A stretch of DNA of 13,365 nucleotides, taken from Candidatus Parvarchaeota archaeon. Its GTDB lineage: Archaea; Nanobdellota; Nanobdellia; Pacearchaeales; GW2011-AR1. The first letter of the stretch is position 1. Every line of letters begins with the position of its first letter. Below are positions 12,751 to 13,365 of this stretch, in pieces. The DNA lies in NCBI GenBank assembly GCA_004195435.1, contig PSPM01000030.1, positions 1 through 13,365 on the forward strand, read 5' to 3'. Both the position numbers and the translations under genes were made by a program. The notes below the pieces were generated by a model that was not told the DNA's origin, did not search any database, and saw only the letters and a list, made by a program, of their open reading frames with translations.

Positions 12751-12766
12751 TCTACTTTTTTATTTT
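12736..12766. terminator. T-rich stretches on both strands between converging genes
   Basis: The prefoldin frame and the minus-strand gene end one base apart. Just past the plus-strand stop lie six Ts (12756-12761), then a further T run. On the minus strand, past the opposite stop, the complement of the A runs around 12734-12743 is T-rich. This could act as a two-way T-tract terminator, though nothing else supports it. Confidence 0.3.
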
Positions 12767-13365
12767 CTTTAAAAAATCTGAATAAGATAAATTTCCTAAT
12801 TCTGATATTATTTTATTTACATTACTTTTATTTATTTTATCAAAGGCATTATTAATTATTTTAACATTTTTTGGTGCTTTTTTCCAAACTTCTTCCGGAT
12901 CTCTTTTTTCTATTTTAATCTTTTTTTCGTAATACTTCCAAGAATCTGAAATTATATATAATGGTTTTTTATATATCTTGGCAAGTTCCGCAATTGTTGA
13001 GCTTCCTACCTTATTTATTATTCCATCTTTTAAAATTGCATCTATTGCTCCAGAGTCAACATAAAATTTAATTTTAATTCCTGCAGATGATAATTCTTTT
13101 GCAGTTATTCTTCCTTGAAATCTTGGTCTTGTTTCCGTATTTGAAATCTCAAAATCTTTTTTGTTTTTTTTTGCAAAAATTAAAGCTTTAGAAATTGTAC
13201 TCGAATGACAGTGTGTATAAATTAGGTCCCCTTTTTTAATTATTTTAAAGATTATTTTATTTATTTTTTCTTGTGATTTTTCAAAATGTTCGAATACTTT
13301 TTCTTTTGATTCTTTTTCCATGAATTTTAGAGTGTTAAACAATGCTGGCTCTGTTTTCCTTAAAG
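12752..13365 (-). CDS. eIF2B-like / ribose-1,5-bisphosphate isomerase family protein, N-terminus outside window
   Basis: This is the C-terminal part of an archaeal eIF2B alpha/beta/delta-like protein; some members are ribose-1,5-bisphosphate isomerases of AMP recycling. The frame stays open to the window edge (reading LRKTEPALFNTLKF), so the TTG at 13342 is not the start. Numbering from that TTG, the family's catalytic-type cysteine is in THCHSST (C45). TETRPRFQGRITAKEL (69-84), YVDS (94-97), INKVGSS (109-115), SDSWKY (132-137) and ERDPEEVW-like KRDPEEVW (147-154) follow. The stretch between VDS and INK is very short: the usual segment ending in GADAI is reduced to GAIDAILKDG. The loop after SDSW is also short. 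Whether it is an active isomerase is unclear. Confidence 0.85.
   Translation of the reverse strand, partial: LRKTEPALFNTLKFMEKESKEKVFEHFEKSQEKINKIIFKIIKKGDLIYTHCHSSTISKALIFAKKNKKDFEISNTETRPRFQGRITAKELSSAGIKIKFYVDSGAIDAILKDGIINKVGSSTIAELAKIYKKPLYIISDSWKYYEKKIKIEKRDPEEVWKKAPKNVKIINNAFDKINKSNVNKIISELGNLSYSDFLKKIKK

Noticed and set aside
12398..12751. Non-coding RNA or unknown element between DUF106 and the minus-strand gene
   Set aside because: The stretch is explained by a broken prefoldin-alpha frame from end to end.
1..13365. CRISPR arrays, tRNA/rRNA genes, insertion sequences, toxin-antitoxin or defence genes
   Set aside because: No spaced direct repeats, tRNA-like clover patterns, terminal inverted repeats or relevant protein motifs were seen; the window is a housekeeping cluster.

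Overview
The window is a tightly packed archaeal ribosomal-protein super-operon (the combined S10/spc-type cluster). It is followed by secY, a DUF106/EMC3-type membrane-insertase gene, a damaged prefoldin-alpha gene and, on the opposite strand, the C-terminal part of an eIF2B-like (ribose-1,5-bisphosphate isomerase family) gene. The archaeal assignment rests on the gene order, the archaeal/eukaryotic-type proteins S4e, L32e, L19e and aIF1/SUI1, and the sequence style of the universal proteins. The DNA is strongly A+T-rich, proteins are lysine-rich, several are shorter than usual for archaea, and the usual companion genes for Rpp29 (RNase P) and adenylate kinase are absent from their customary places. 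This fits a reduced-genome DPANN lineage (Woesearchaeota/Pacearchaeota-like). That placement is inference, not proof.

Layout, + strand: L3 (cut by the window edge), L4, L23, L2, S19, L22, S3, L29, aIF1, S17, L14, L24, S4e, L5, S14, S8, L6, L32e, L19e, L18, S5, L30, L15 (to 10544). Nearly every junction is an ATGA or TAATG/TGATG overlap, or a gap of only a few bases, so the block looks like one translationally coupled transcript. After L15, secY (10580) and the DUF106 gene (11996) each have a TATA-like TTTAAA exactly 29 bases upstream of the ATG and no Shine-Dalgarno, which suggests separate leaderless transcripts. A prefoldin-alpha reading frame (12410-12750) is broken by a nonsense codon and a frameshift. 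The minus-strand eIF2B-like gene converges on it, leaving one base between the two stop codons.

Function: the genes encode ribosome structural proteins, a start-codon-selection factor (aIF1), the SecY protein-conducting channel, a YidC/EMC3-like membrane insertase and a cytosolic chaperone subunit, so protein synthesis, membrane insertion and folding are grouped together. No mobile element, CRISPR array, tRNA, rRNA or unknown multi-gene system is visible. The points deserving a second look are details inside housekeeping genes: a truncated/frameshifted L18 whose lost tail is still readable in the -1 frame, a disrupted prefoldin alpha, a half-lost zinc site in S14, a triplicated start-codon repeat in L22, an altered active-site-proximal loop in L2, and internal shortening in the eIF2B-like protein.
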